The translations under genes were made by a program, and so were the position numbers. Positions 1-11,384 of a stretch of 64,000 nt of DNA are shown here, piece by piece. The stretch is taken from contig CM041201.1 in the NCBI GenBank assembly GCA_023078555.1, positions 2,239,713-2,303,712 of the forward strand, written 5' to 3'. The notes below the pieces were generated by a model that was not told where the DNA came from, did not search any database, and was given only the letters and a program-made list of their open reading frames with translations. Each line of letters begins with the position of its first letter. The first letter of the stretch is position 1. The stretch is from Ulva prolifera (lineage: Eukaryota; Chlorophyta; Ulvophyceae; Ulvales; Ulvaceae).

Positions 1-1188
1 GCTTTGATTGGGAGTCATTGGCCTTGCAAGCACTTGCATGATATTGCGCGCACGCAACGTAGCACCTCCTTACGGTCAGAGGTGGACATGGACCTTCGTG
101 GCTGTAGGAGATTGTTGGCAGCTGGTCAGTTGTTTGGGTTGTTGTGTTTGTATGCTTTGCCATACAATGGCTTGGTATCTGTAACTTTATCCCACTCGTG
201 GCTGTAGGAGATTGCGATGTATGCATTGCAGAGACCAATTTCCAGCCGGCCGTACTCGGCTGGGCTTAATCTGTGGAGTTGAGTGCTTTCGCTAGTCAAG
301 GGCTTTGATTGGGAGTCATTAGCCTTGCAAGCACTTGCATGATATTGCGCGCACGCAGCGTAGCACCTCCTTACGGTCAGAGGTGGACATGGACCTTCGT
401 GGCTGTAGGAGATTGTTGGCAGCTGGTCAGTTGTTTGGGTTGTTGTGTTTGTTTGCTTTGCCATACAATGGCTTGGTATGTGTAACTTTATCCCACTCGT
501 GGCTGTAGGAGATTGTGATGTATGCATTGCAGAGACCAATTTCCAGCCGGCCGTACTCGGCTGGGCTTAATCTGTGGAGTTGAGTGCTTTCGCTAGTCAA
601 GGGCTTTGATTGGGAGTCATTGGCCTTGCAAGCACTTGCATAATATTGTTGCACTTGGCTGTTGTCCAGGTTCTTGGCTGAGGTGAGCTTCGCTGGTTGC
701 TTGTGTGGCAGCTGATCAATTGTTTGGCTTGATGTGTTTGTTTGCTTTGCCATACAGGCCCGGTATGTGTAACTTTATCCCACTCGTGGCTGTATGAGAT
801 TGTGATGTATGCATTGCAGAGTTCAATTTCCAGCCGCCCGTACTCGGCTGGGCTTAATCCGTGGAATTGAGTGCTCTCGCTAGTCAAGGGCTTTGATTGG
901 GAGTCATTGGCCTTGCAAGCACTTGCATGATATTGCGCGCACGCAGCGTAGCACCTCCTTACGGTCAGAGGTGGACATGGACCTTCGTGGCTGTAGGAGA
1001 TTGTTGGCAGCTGGTCAGTTGTTTGGGTTGTTGTGTTTGTTTGCTTTGCCATACAATGGCTTAGTATGTGTAACTTTATCCCACTCGTGGCTGTAGGAGA
1101 TTGTGATGTATGCATTGCAGAGTTCAATTTCCAGCCGCCCGTACTCGGCTGGGCTTAATCCGTGGAATTGAGTGCACTCGCTAGTCAA

Positions 1189-1489
1189 GGGCTTTGATTG
1201 GGAGTCATTGGCCTTGCAAGCACTTGCATGATATTGCGCGCACGCAACGTAGCACCTCCTTACGGTCAGAGGTGGACATGGACCTTCGTGGCTGTAGGAG
1301 ATTGTTGGCAGCTGGTCAGTTGTTTGGGTTGTTGTGTTTGTTTGCTTTGTCATACAATGGCTTGGTATGTGTAACTTTATCCCACTCGTGGCTGTAGGAG
1401 ATTGCGATGTATGCATTGCAGAGACCAATTACCAGCCGGCCGTACTCGGCTGGGCTTAATCTGTGGAGTTGAGTGCTTTCGCTAGTCAA
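1189..1489 (+). repeat. Representative 301-bp monomer with internal 19-bp direct repeat
   Basis: The motif TCGTGGCTGTAGGAGATTG occurs twice in the monomer, at 1286-1304 and 1386-1404, exactly 100 bp apart. The 81 bp between them (1305-1385) resemble the last 80 bp or so of the 3' end of the retrotransposons in this window: a TGGCAGC-GGTC segment, then TTTGCTTTGCCATACAATGG, then TATGTGTAACTT. This is the structure expected of a 5'-truncated non-LTR insertion with a target-site duplication, now fixed in the repeating unit. Confidence 0.85.
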
Positions 1490-2039
1490 GGGCTTTGATT
1501 GGGAGTCATTGGCCTTGCAAGCACTTGCATGATATTGCGCGCACGCAGCGTAGCACCTCCTTACGGTCAGAGGTGGACATGGACCTTCGTGGCTGTAGGA
1601 GATTGTTGGCAGCTGGTCAGTTGTTTGGGTTGTTGTGTTTGTTTGCTTTGCCATACAATGGCTTAGTATGTGTAACTTAATCCCACTCGTGGCTGTAGGA
1701 GATTGTGATGTATGCATTGCAGAGTTCAATTTCCAGCCGCCCGTACTCGGCTGGGCTTAATCCGTGGAATTGAGTGCTCTCGCTAGTCAAGGGCTTTGAT
1801 TGGGAGTCATTGGCCTTGCAAGCACTTGCATGATATTGCGCGCACGCAACGTAGCACCTCCTTACGGTCAGAGGTGAACATGGACCTTCGTGGCTGTAGG
1901 AGATTGTTGGCAGCTGGTCAGTTGTTTGGGTTGTTGTGTTTGTTTGCTTTGCCATACAATGGCTTGGTATGTGTAACTTTATCCCACTCGTGGCTGTAGG
2001 AGATTGCGATGTATGCATTGCAGAGACCAATTACCAGCC

Positions 2040-2291
2040 AAGGCTTATTTCACCCAAGGCCTTGATGTGCCGGTGGATGCCTTTCTGGGTTGAGAGCTCT
2101 GTTCCTAGGGCGTTTGATGATCTTGATTTTGGTTGATGTCCGGGTTGTGTGTTGGGATGCGTTCTGGTTCCCCAACATCTGGTGGTTGCTCGTTTGGCGG
2201 CCGCTCGCTTGTCTTACTGGCTTGTTGTGTGTGTTAGCTTGATGTATTGATTTGCTTTGCCATACAATGGCCCGGTATGTGTAACTTGACT
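2040..2291 (+). mobile_element. 5'-truncated retrotransposon 3' end (type A tail)
   Basis: This 252-bp insertion interrupts a satellite monomer and is flanked by the 11-bp duplication AATTACCAGCC (2029-2039 and 2292-2302). It begins within the last codons of the retrotransposon ORF, encoding the same final residues (VPVDAFLG, then stop) as copy 1. It continues through the copy-1-type 3' UTR and ends TATGTGTAACTT plus a few bases. It is a dead-on-arrival partial copy. Confidence 0.9.
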
Positions 2292-4457
2292 AATTACCAG
2301 CCGGCCGTACTCGGCTGGGCTTAATCTGTGGAGTTGAGTGCTTTCGCTAGTCAAGGGCTTTGATTGGGAGTCATTGGCCTTGCAAGCACTTGCATGATAT
2401 TGCGCGCACGCAGCGTAGCACCTCCTTACGGTCAGAGGTGGACATGGACCTTCGTGGCTGTAGGAGATTGTTGGCAGCTGGTCAGTTGTTTGGGTTGTTG
2501 TGTTTGTTTGCTTTGCCATACAATGGCTTAGTATGTGTAACTTTATCCCACTCGTGGCTGTAGGAGATTGTGATGTATGCATTGCAGAGTTCAATTTCCA
2601 GCCGCCCGTACTCGGCTGGGCTTAATCCGTGGAATTGAGTGCTCTCGCTAGTCAAGGGCTTTGATTGGGAGTCATTGGCCTTGCAAGCACTTGCATGATA
2701 TTGCGCGCACGCAACGTAGCACCTCCTTACGGTCAGAGGTGGACATGGACCTTCGTGGCTGTAGGAGATTGTTGGCAGCTGGTCAGTTGTTTGGGTTGTT
2801 GTGTTTGTTTGCTTTGCCATACAATGGCTTAGTATGTGTAACTTTATCCCACTCGTGGCTGTAGGAGATTGTGATGTATGCATTGCAGAGACCAATTTCC
2901 AGCCGGCCGTACTCGGCTGGGCTTAATCTGTGGAGTTGAGTGCTTTCGCTAGTCAAGGGCTTTGATTGGGAGTCATTGGCCTTGCAAGCACTTGCATAAT
3001 ATTGTTGCACTTGGCTGTTGTCCAGGTGTTTGGCTGAGGTGAGCTTCGCTGGTTGCTTGTGTGGCAGCTGATCAATTGTTTGGCTTGATGTGTTTGTTTG
3101 CTTTGCCATACAGGCCCGGTATGTGTAACTTTATCCCACTCGTGGCTGTATGAGATTGTGATGTATGCATTGCAGAGTTCAATTTCCAGCCGCCCGTACT
3201 CGGCTGGGCTTAATCCGTGGAATTGAGTGCTCTCGCTAGTCAAGGGCTTTGATTGGGAGTCATTGGCCTTGCAAGCACTTGCATGATATTGCGCGCACGC
3301 AGCGTAGCACCTCCTTACGGTCAGAGGTGGACATGGACCTTCGTGGCTGTAGGAGATTGTTGGCAGCTGGTCAGTTGTTTGGGTTGTTGTGTTTGTTTGC
3401 TTTGCCATACAATGGCTTAGTATGTGTAACTTTATCCCACTCGTGGCTGTAGGAGATTGTGATGTATGCATTGCAGAGTTCAATTTCCAGCCGCCCGTAC
3501 TCGGCTGGGCTTAATCCGTGGAATTGAGTGCACTCGCTAGTCAAGGGCTTTGATTGGGAGTCATTGGCCTTGCAAGCACTTGCATGATATTGCGCGCACG
3601 CAACGTAGCACCTCCTTACGGTCAGAGGTGAACATGGACCTTCGTGGCTGTAGGAGATTGTTGGCAGCTGGTCAGTTGTTTGGCTTGATGTGTTTGTTTG
3701 CTTTGCCATACAGGCCCGGTATGTGTAACTTTATCCCACTCGTGGCTGTAGGAGATTGTGATGTATGCATTGCAGAGTTCAATTTCCAGCCGCCCGTACT
3801 CGGCTTGGCTTAATCCGTGGAATGAGTGCTCTCGCTAGTCAAGGGCTTTGATTGGGAGTCATTGGCCTTGCAAGCACTTGCATGATATTGCGCGCACGCA
3901 GCGTAGCACCTCCTTACGGTCAGAGGTGGACATGGACCTTCGTGGCTGTAGGAGATTGTTGGCAGCTGGTCAGTTGTTTGGGTTGTTGTGTTTGTTTGCT
4001 TTGCCATACAATGGCTTGGTATGTGTAACTTTATCCCACTCGTGGCTGTAGGAGATTGCGATGTATGCATTGCAAAGACCAATTTCCAGCCGGCCGTACT
4101 CGACTGGGATTAATCTGTGGAGTTGAGTGCTTTCGCTAGTCAAGGGCTTTGATTGGGAGTCATTGGCCTTGCAAGCACTTGCATAATATTGTTGCACTTG
4201 GCTGTTGTCCAGGTTGTTGGCTGAGGTGAGCTTCGCTGGTTGCTTGTGTGGCAGCTGATCAGTTGTTTGGCTTGATGTGTATGTTTACTTTGCCATACAA
4301 TGGCCCGGTATGTGTAACTTGTACTTGCATGATATTGCGCGCACGCAGCGTAGCACCTCCTTATGGTCAAGTGTAGCTTTATCAATCCTTATGGTCAGAG
4401 GTGGACATGGACCTTCGTGGCTGTAGGAGATTGTGGCAGCTGGCCAGTTGTTTGGCT

Positions 4458-4476
4458 AGTCAAGTTACACATACTA
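4458..4476 (-). mobile_element. 19-bp retrotransposon-tail micro-insertion
   Basis: AGTCAAGTTACACATACTA sits between two copies of GTTTGGCT (4450-4457 and 4477-4484). On the minus strand it reads TATGTGTAACTT plus short extra bases, the common terminus of the retrotransposon tails. The paralogous monomer near 8914-8930 has the uninterrupted site. It is best explained as an extremely 5'-truncated insertion. Confidence 0.65.
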
Positions 4477-4642
4477 GTTTGGCTTGATGTGTTTGTTTGC
4501 TTTGCCATACAGGCCCGGTATGTGTAACTTTATCCAACTCGTGGCTGTAGGAGATTGTGATGTATGCATTGCAGAGTTCAATTTCCAGCCGCCCGTCCTC
4601 GGCTAGGATCAATCCGTGGAGTTGAGTGTCCTCGCTAGTCAA

Positions 4643-4843
4643 GGGCTTTGATTGGGAGTCATCGGCCTTGCAAGCACTTGCATGTCATTGCGCGCACGCA
4701 GCGTAGCACCTCCTCATGGTCAGAGGTGGACATGGACCTTCGTGGGTGTAGGAGATTGTGATGTATGCATTGCAGAGATCAATTTCCAGCCGCCCGTACT
4801 TGGCTGGGCTTAATCCGTGGAATTGAGTGCTCTCGCTAGTCAA
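4643..4843 (+). repeat. 201-bp empty-site monomer
   Basis: This monomer is exactly 201 bp from one GGGCTTTGATT start to the next. It carries a single copy of the TCGTGG(G)TGTAGGAGATTG motif followed directly by TGATGTATGC, where 301-bp monomers have the 81-bp tail plus a second motif copy. It is also the TRIM-free paralogue of the monomer disrupted at 9136-9456. Confidence 0.85.
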
Positions 4844-5149
4844 GGGCTTTGATTGGGAGTCATTGACCTTGCAAGCACTTGCATGATATTGCGCGCACGC
4901 AGCGTAGCACCTCCTTACGGTCAGAGGTGGACATGGACCTTCGTGACTGTATGAGATTGTTGGCAGCTGGTCAGTTGTTTGGGTTGTTGTGTTTGTTTGC
5001 TTTGCCATACAATGGCTTGGTATGTGTAACTTTATCCCACTCGTGGCTGTAGGAGATTGCGATGTATGCATTGCAGAGACCAATTTCCAGCCGGCCGTAC
5101 TCGGCTGGGCTTAATCTGTGGAGTTGAGTGCTCTCGCTAGTCAAGGGCT

Positions 5150-7866
5150 TTGATTGGGAGTCATTGGCCTTGCAAGCACTTGCATGATATTGCGCGCACG
5201 CAGCGTAGCACCTCCTTATGGTCAAGTGTAACTTTATCAATCCTTATGGTCAGATTACTAAGTTACACATATCTAGCCATTGTATGGCAAAGCAAACAAA
5301 CAACATCAAGCCAAACCAGCGACCGGCTGCCACACCAGCAACAACAAGAAAGCATCACAGCAAAAATCAATCCTTATGGTCAGAGGTGGACATGGACCTT
5401 CGTGGCTGTAGGAGATTGTGGCAGCTGGTCAGTTGTTTGGCTTGATGTGTTTGTTTGCTTTGCCATACAGGCCCGGTATGTGTAACTTTATCCCACTCGT
5501 GGCTGTAGGAGATTGCGATGTATGCATTGCAGAGTTCGATTTCCAGCCGCCCGTACTCGGCTGGGCTTAATCCGTGGAATTGAGTGCACTCGCTAGTCAA
5601 GGGCTTTGATTGGGAGTCATTGGCCTTGCAAGCACTTGCATGATATTGCGCGCACGCAACGTAGCACCTCCTTACGGTCAGAGGTGGACATGGACCTTCG
5701 TGGCTGTAGGAGATTGTTGGCAGCTGGTCAGTTGTTTGGGTTGTTGTGTTTGTTTGCTTTGCCATACAATGGCTTGGTATGTGTAACTTTATCCCACTCG
5801 TGGATGTAGGAGATTGCGATGTATGCATTGCAGAGACCAATTTCCAGCCGGCCGTACTCGGCTGGGCTTAATCTGTGGAGTTGAGTGCTTTCGCTAGTCA
5901 AGGGCTTTGATTGAGAGTCATTGGCCTTGCAAGCACTTGCATGATATTGCGCGCACGCAGCGTAGCACCTCCTTACGGTCAGAGGTGGACATGGACCTTC
6001 GTGGCTGTAGGAGATTGTTGGCAGCTGGTCAGTTGTTTGGGTTGTTGTGTTTGTTTGCTTTGCCATACAATGGCTTAGTATGTGTAACTTTATCCCACTC
6101 GTGGCTGTAGGAGATTGTGATGTATGCATTGCAGAGTTCAATTTCCAGCCGCCCGTACTCGGCTGGGCTTAATCCGTGGAATTGAGTGCTCTCGCTAGTC
6201 AAGGGCTTTGATTGGGAGTCATTGGCCTTGCAAGCACTTGCATGATATTGCGCGCACGCAACGTAGCACCTCCTTACGGTCAGAGGTGAACATGGACCTT
6301 CGTGGCTGTAGGAGATTGTTGGCAGCTGGTCAGTTGTTTGGGTTGTTGTGTTTGTTTGCTTTGCCATACAATGGCTTGGTATGTGTAACTTGATCCCACT
6401 CGTGGCTGTAGGAGATTGCGATGTATGCATTGCAGAGACCAATTTCCAGCCGGCCGTACTCGGCTGGGCTTAATCTGCCGAGTTGAGTGCTTTCGCTAGT
6501 CAAGGGCTTTGATTGGGAGTCATTGGCCTTGCAAGCACTTGCATGATATTGCGCGCACGCAGCGTAGCACCTCCTTATGGTCAAGTGTAACTTTATCAAT
6601 CCTTATGGTCAGATTACTAAGTTACACATATCTAGCCATTGTATGGCAAAGCAAACAAACAACATCAAGCCAAACCAGCGACCGGCCGCCACACCAGCAA
6701 CAACAAGAAAGCATCACAGCAAAAATCAATCCTTATGGTCAGAGGTGGACATGGACCTTCGTGGCTGTAGGAGATTGTGGCAGCTGGTCAGTTGTTTGGC
6801 TTGATGTGTTTGTTTGCTTTGCCATACAGGCCCGGTATGTGTAACTTTATCCCACTCGTGGCTGTAGGAGATTGTGATGTATGCATTGCAGAGTTCAATT
6901 TCCAGCCGCCCGTACTCGGCTTGGCTTAATCCGTGGAATGAGTGCTCTCGCTAGTCAAGGGCTTTGATTGGGAGTCATTGGCCTTGCAAGCACTTGCATG
7001 ATATTGCGCGCACGCAGCGTAGCACCTCCTTACGGTCAGAGGTGGACATAGACCTTCGTGGCTGTAGGAGATTGTTGGCAGCTGGTCAGTTGTTTGGGTT
7101 GTTGTGTTTGTTTGCTTTGCCATACAATGGCTTGGTATGTGTAACTTTATCCCACTCGTGGCTGTAGGAGATTGCGATGTATGCATTGCAGAGACCAATT
7201 TCCAGCCGGCCGTACTCGGCTGGGCTTAATCTGTGGAGTTGAGTGCTTTCGCTAGTCAAGGGCTTTGATTGGGAGTCATTGGCCTTGCAAGCACTTGCAT
7301 GATATTGCGCGCACGCAGCGTAGCACCTCCTTACGGTCAGAGGTGGACATGGACCTTCGTGGCTGTAGGAGATTGTTGGCAGCTGGTCAGTTGTTTGGGT
7401 TGTTGTGTTTGTTTGCTTTGCCATACAATGGCTTAGTATGTGTAACTTTATCCCACTCGTGGCTGTAGGAGATTGTGATGTATGCATTGCAGAGTTCAAT
7501 TTCCAGCCGCCCGTACTCGGCTGGGCTTAATCCGTGGAATTGAGTGCTCTCGCTAGTCAAGGGCTTTGATTGGGAGTCATTGGCCTTGCAAGCACTTGCA
7601 TGATATTGCGCGCACGCAACGTAGCACCTCCTTACGGTCAGAGGTGAACATGGACCTTCGTGGCTGTAGGAGATTGTTGGCAGCTGGTCAGTTGTTTGGG
7701 TTGTTGTGTTTGTTTGCTTTGCCATACAATGGCTTGGTATGTGTAACTTGATCCCACTCGTGGCTGTAGGAGATTGCGATGTATGCATTGCAGAGACCAA
7801 TTTCCAGCCGGCCGTACTCGGCTGGGCTTAATCTGCCGAGTTGAGTGCTTTCGCTAGTCAAGGGCT
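5150..7866 (+). repeat. Tandem higher-order duplication, about 1358 bp per unit
   Basis: Units 5150-6508 and 6509-7866 have the same order of monomer variants, including the same 111-bp inserted tail. A third, partial unit starts at 7867. The offset is 1358-1359 bp between corresponding landmarks. Because the tail and its TSD are copied in each unit, the insertion came before the duplication. Confidence 0.85.
5255..5365 (-). mobile_element. 111-bp type B retrotransposon tail, inverted; copies at 6614 and 7972
   Basis: The segment is the reverse complement of the last 100 bp or so of retrotransposon copy 2, ending on the minus strand in TATGTGTAACTT plus AGTAA. It is flanked by a 19-bp duplication, ATCAATCCTTATGGTCAGA (5236-5254 and 5366-5384). 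Identical or near-identical copies at 6614-6724 and 7972-8082 come from segmental duplication and are not separate insertions. Confidence 0.9.
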
Positions 7867-9135
7867 TTGATTGGGAGTCATTGGCCTTGCAAGCACTTGC
7901 ATGATATTGCGCGCACGCAGCGTAGCACCTCCTTATGGTCAAGTGTAACTTTATCAATCCTTATGGTCAGATTACTAAGTTACACATATCTAGCCATTGT
8001 ATGGCAAAGCAAACAAACAACATCAAGCCAAACCAGCGACCGGCTGCCACACCAGCAACAACAAGAAAGCATCACAGCAAAAATCAATCCTTATGGTCAG
8101 AGGTGGACATGGACCTTCGTGGCTGTAGGAGATTGTGGCAGCTGGTCAGTTGTTTGGCTTGATGTGTTTGTTTGCTTTGCCATACAGGCCCGGTATGTGT
8201 AACTTTATCCCACTCGTGGCTGTAGGAGATTGTGATGTATGCATTGCAGAGTTCAATTTCCAGCCGCCCGTACTCGGCTTGGCTTAATCCGTGGAATGAG
8301 TGCTCTCGCTAGTCAAGGGCTTTGATTGGGAGTCATTGGCCTTGCAAGCACTTGCATGATATTGCGCGCACGCAGCGTAGCACCTCCTTACGGTCAGAGG
8401 TGGACATAGACCTTCGTGGCTGTAGGAGATTGTTGGCAGCTGGTCAGTTGTTTAGGTTGTTGTGTTTGTTTGCTTTGCCATACAATGGCTTGGTATGTGT
8501 AACTTTATCCCACTCGTGGCTGTAGGAGATTGCGATGTATGCATTGCAAAGACCAATTTCCAGCCGGCCGTACTCGACTGGGATTAATCTGTGGAGTTGA
8601 GTGCTTTCGCTAGTCAAGGGCTTTGATTGGGAGTCATTGGCCTTGCAAGCACTTGCATAATATTGTTGCACTTGGCTGTTGTCCAGGTTGTTGGCTGAGG
8701 TGAGCTTCGCTGGTTGCTTGTGTGGCAGCTGATCAGTTGTTTGGCTTGATGTGTATGTTTACTTTGCCATACAATGGCCCGGTATGTGTAACTTGTACTT
8801 GCATGATATTGCGCGCACGCAGCGTAGCACCTCCTTATGGTCAAGTGTAGCTTTATCAATCCTTATGGTCAGAGGTGGACATGGACCTTCGTGGCTGTAG
8901 GAGATTGTGGCAGCTGGCCAGTTGTTTGGCTTGATGTGTTTGTTTGCTTTGCCATACAGGCCCGGTATGTGTAACTTTATCCAACTCGTGGCTGTAGGAG
9001 ATTGTGATGTATGCATTGCAGAGTTCAATTTCCAGCCGCCCGTCCTCGGCTAGGATCAATCCGTGGAGTTGAGTGTCCTCGCTAGTCAAGGGCTTTGATT
9101 GGGAGTCATCGGCCTTGCAAGCACTTGCATGTCAT

Positions 9136-9225
9136 TGTCAGGAAAAGCGCCCACCCGAAGGTGTACTACTTCCTTCGAGGATCTGGTCATATATATACTT
9201 GAGTGCTTGATGACTCATCATGACA
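9136..9225 (-). repeat. TRIM LTR (left copy; 3' LTR in element orientation)
   Basis: 90 bp, bounded by TGTCA and TGACA, which form a short terminal inverted repeat. It appears identical to the right copy. It contains a small CGAAGG/CCTTCG hairpin and a TATATATA stretch that could be the TATA box of so small an LTR (inference). Confidence 0.88.
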
Positions 9226-9238
9226 CCCCCCCTCACTC
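9226..9238 (-). promoter_or_regulatory. Polypurine tract of the TRIM
   Basis: On the minus strand this is GAGTGAGGGGGGG, directly adjacent to the 3' LTR, as expected for plus-strand DNA priming. It fixes the element's orientation as minus. Confidence 0.8.
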
Positions 9239-9292
9239 AAGGACCGCTGACTAGGATCTGAGGAGACAAACTTGGGGGCGGACGCGGATCCG

Positions 9293-9366
9293 GGTGCAGC
9301 TACCCGGATTCGAACCTGCGTCTATGGAGGTTAAGATCCTCTCTATGACCACTCTCACCGATACCA
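9293..9366 (-). other. tRNA-like domain inside the TRIM
   Basis: On the minus strand a GAGG-ATCTTAA-CCTC hairpin (9327-9341) resembles an anticodon arm with a seven-base loop and CTT at the anticodon position. It is followed by GGTTCGAATCC (9306-9316), a perfect B-box/T-loop, and ends GCACC. The T stem and acceptor stem do not pair well, so this is a tRNA-derived sequence and not a convincing tRNA gene. Confidence 0.6.
9349..9366 (-). promoter_or_regulatory. Primer-binding site of the TRIM
   Basis: TGGTATCGGTGAGAGTGG on the minus strand abuts the 5' LTR. The leading TGG is complementary to the CCA end of a tRNA, and TGGTATC matches the start of initiator-Met-type PBSs. Later bases diverge, so the priming tRNA is not certain. 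Confidence 0.7.
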
Positions 9367-9456
9367 TGTCAGGAAAAGCGCCCACCCGAAGGTGTACTAC
9401 TTCCTTCGAGGATCTGGTCATATATATACTTGAGTGCTTGATGACTCATCATGACA
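9367..9456 (-). repeat. TRIM LTR (right copy; 5' LTR in element orientation)
   Basis: 90 bp, identical by eye to 9136-9225. It is followed on the plus strand by the target duplication GTCAT and then the uninterrupted satellite TGCGCGCACGC. Confidence 0.88.
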
Positions 9457-11195
9457 GTCATTGCGCGCACGCAGCGTAGCACCTCCTCATGGTCAGAGGT
9501 GGACATGGACCTTCGTGGGTGTAGGAGATTGTGATGTATGCATTGCAGAGATCAATTTCCAGCCGCCCGTACTCGGCTGGGCTTAATCCGTGGAATTGAG
9601 TGCTCTCGCTAGTCAAGGGCTTTGATTGGGAGTCATTGACCTTGCAAGCACTTGCATGATATTGCGCGCACGCAGCGTAGCACCTCCTTACGGTCAGAGG
9701 TGGACATGGACCTTCGTGGCTGTATGAGATTGTTGGCAGCTGGTCAGTTGTTTGGGTTGTTGTGTTTGTTTGCTTTGCCATACAATGGCTTGGCTTGGTA
9801 TGTGTAACTTTATCCCACTCGTGGCTGTAGGAGATTGCGATGTATGCATTGCAGAGACCAATTTCCAGCCGGCCGTACTCGGCTGGGCTTAATCTGTGGA
9901 GTTGAGTGCTTTCGCTAGTCAAGAGCTTTGATTGGGAGTCATTGGCCTTGCACGCACTTGCATAATATTGTTGCACTTGGCTGTTGTCCAGGTTGTTGGC
10001 TGAGGTGAGCTTCGCTGGTTGCTTGTGTGGCAGCTGATCAGTTGTTTGGCTTGATGTGTATGTTTGCTTTGCCATACAATGGCCCGGTATGTGTAACTTT
10101 ATCCCACTCGTGGCTGTAGGAGATTGCGATGAATGCATTGCAGAGACCAATTTCCAGCCGGCCGTACTCGGCTGGGCTTAATCTGTGGAGTTGAGTGCTT
10201 TCGCTAGTCAAGGGCTTTGATTGGGAGTCATTGGCCTTGCAAGCACTTGCATAATATTGTTGCACTTGGCTGTTGTCCAGGTTGTTGGCTGAGGTGAGCT
10301 TCGCTGGTTGCTTGTGTGGCAGCTGATCAGTTGTTTGGCTTGATGTGTATGTTTGCTTTGCCATACAATGGCCCGGTATGTGTAACTTGTACTTGCATGA
10401 TATTGCGCGCACGCAGCGTAGCACCTCCTTATGGTCAAGTGTAGCTTTATCAATCCTTATGGTCAGAGGTGGATATGGACCTTCGTGGCTGTAGGAGATT
10501 GTGGCAGCTGGCCAGTTGTTTGGCTTGATGTGTTTGTTTGCTTTGCCATACAGGCCCGGTATGTGTAACTTTATCCCACTCGTGGCTGTAGGAGATTGTG
10601 ATGTATGCATTGCAGAGTTCAATTTCCAGCCGCCCGTACTCGGCTGGGCTTAATCCGTGGAATTGAGTGCTCTCGCTAGTCAAGGGCTTTGATTGGGAGT
10701 CATTGACCTTGCAAGCAGTTGCATGATATTGCGCGCACGCAGCGTAGCACCTCCTTATGGTCAGAGGTGGACAGACCTTCGTGGGTGTAGGAGATTGTGA
10801 TGTATGCATTGCAGAGATCAATTTCCAGCCGCCCGTACTCGGCTGGGCTTAATCCGTGGAATTGAGTGCTCTCGCTAGTCAAGGGCTTTGATTGGGAGTC
10901 ATTGGCCTTGCAAGCACTTGCATGATATTGCGCGCACGCAGCGTAGCACCTCCTTACGGTCAGAGGTGGACATGGACCTTCGTGGCTGTATGAGATTGTT
11001 GGCAGCTGGTCAGTTGTTTGGGTTGTTGTGTTTGTTTGCTTTGCCATACAATGGCTTGGTATGTGTAACTTTATCCCACTCGTGGCTGTAGGAGATTGCG
11101 ATGTATGCATTGCAGAGACCAATTTCCAGCCGGCCGTACTCGGCTGGGCTTAATCTGTGGAGTTGAGTGCTTTCGCTAGTCAAGGGCTTTGATTG

Positions 11196-11384
11196 TTTCA
11201 AGTTACACATACCGGGCCATTGTATGGCAAAGCAAATCAATACATCAAGCTAACACACACAACAAGCCAGGAAGACAAGCGAGCGGCCGCCAAACGAGCA
11301 ACCACCAGAACTTGGGGAACTAGAACGCATCCCAACACACAACCCGGACATCAACCAAAATCAAGATCATCAAACGCTCCAGGA
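11196..11384 (-). mobile_element. 189-bp type A retrotransposon tail, inverted
   Basis: Reverse complement of the copy-1-type 3' UTR (same GCGGCCGC and CTTGTTGTGTGTGTTAG segments), ending on the minus strand TATGTGTAACTT plus GAAA. It is flanked by the 14-bp duplication AAGGGCTTTGATTG (11182-11195 and 11385-11398). It has no coding part. Confidence 0.9.

Larger units (their letters stand above)
9136..9456 (-). mobile_element. TRIM-like miniature LTR retroelement
   Basis: A 321-bp element with 90-bp direct terminal repeats that look identical, starting TGTCAG and ending ATGACA, flanked by a 5-bp duplication GTCAT (9131-9135 and 9457-9461). Read on the minus strand, the base after the 5' LTR starts TGGTATCGGTGAGAGTGG, a typical tRNA primer-binding site (TGGTATC is the start of the common initiator-Met PBS). 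The base before the 3' LTR ends the purine run GAGTGAGGGGGGG. The internal domain is 141 bp and has no coding capacity, so the element depends on another LTR element for movement. The paralogous monomer at 4643-4843 is the empty site. Identical LTRs suggest recent insertion. Confidence 0.88.

Noticed and set aside
126-539. 137-codon minus-strand and 67-codon plus-strand ORFs repeated through the satellite
   Set aside because: They recur once per monomer only because the repeat lacks stops in those frames; 301 is not a multiple of three, they overlap each other across monomers and on both strands, and they match no family.
9136-9225. Hammerhead ribozyme in the LTR (retrozyme)
   Set aside because: TGATGA-like strings occur near the LTR end, but the ordered core CTGATGA, stem, GAAA, stem and cleavage triplet could not be assembled on either strand.
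9293-9366. Functional tRNA-Lys(CTT) gene
   Set aside because: The anticodon arm and T-loop sequence fit, but the T stem and acceptor stem do not pair, and the sequence lies within a mobile element overlapping its PBS.
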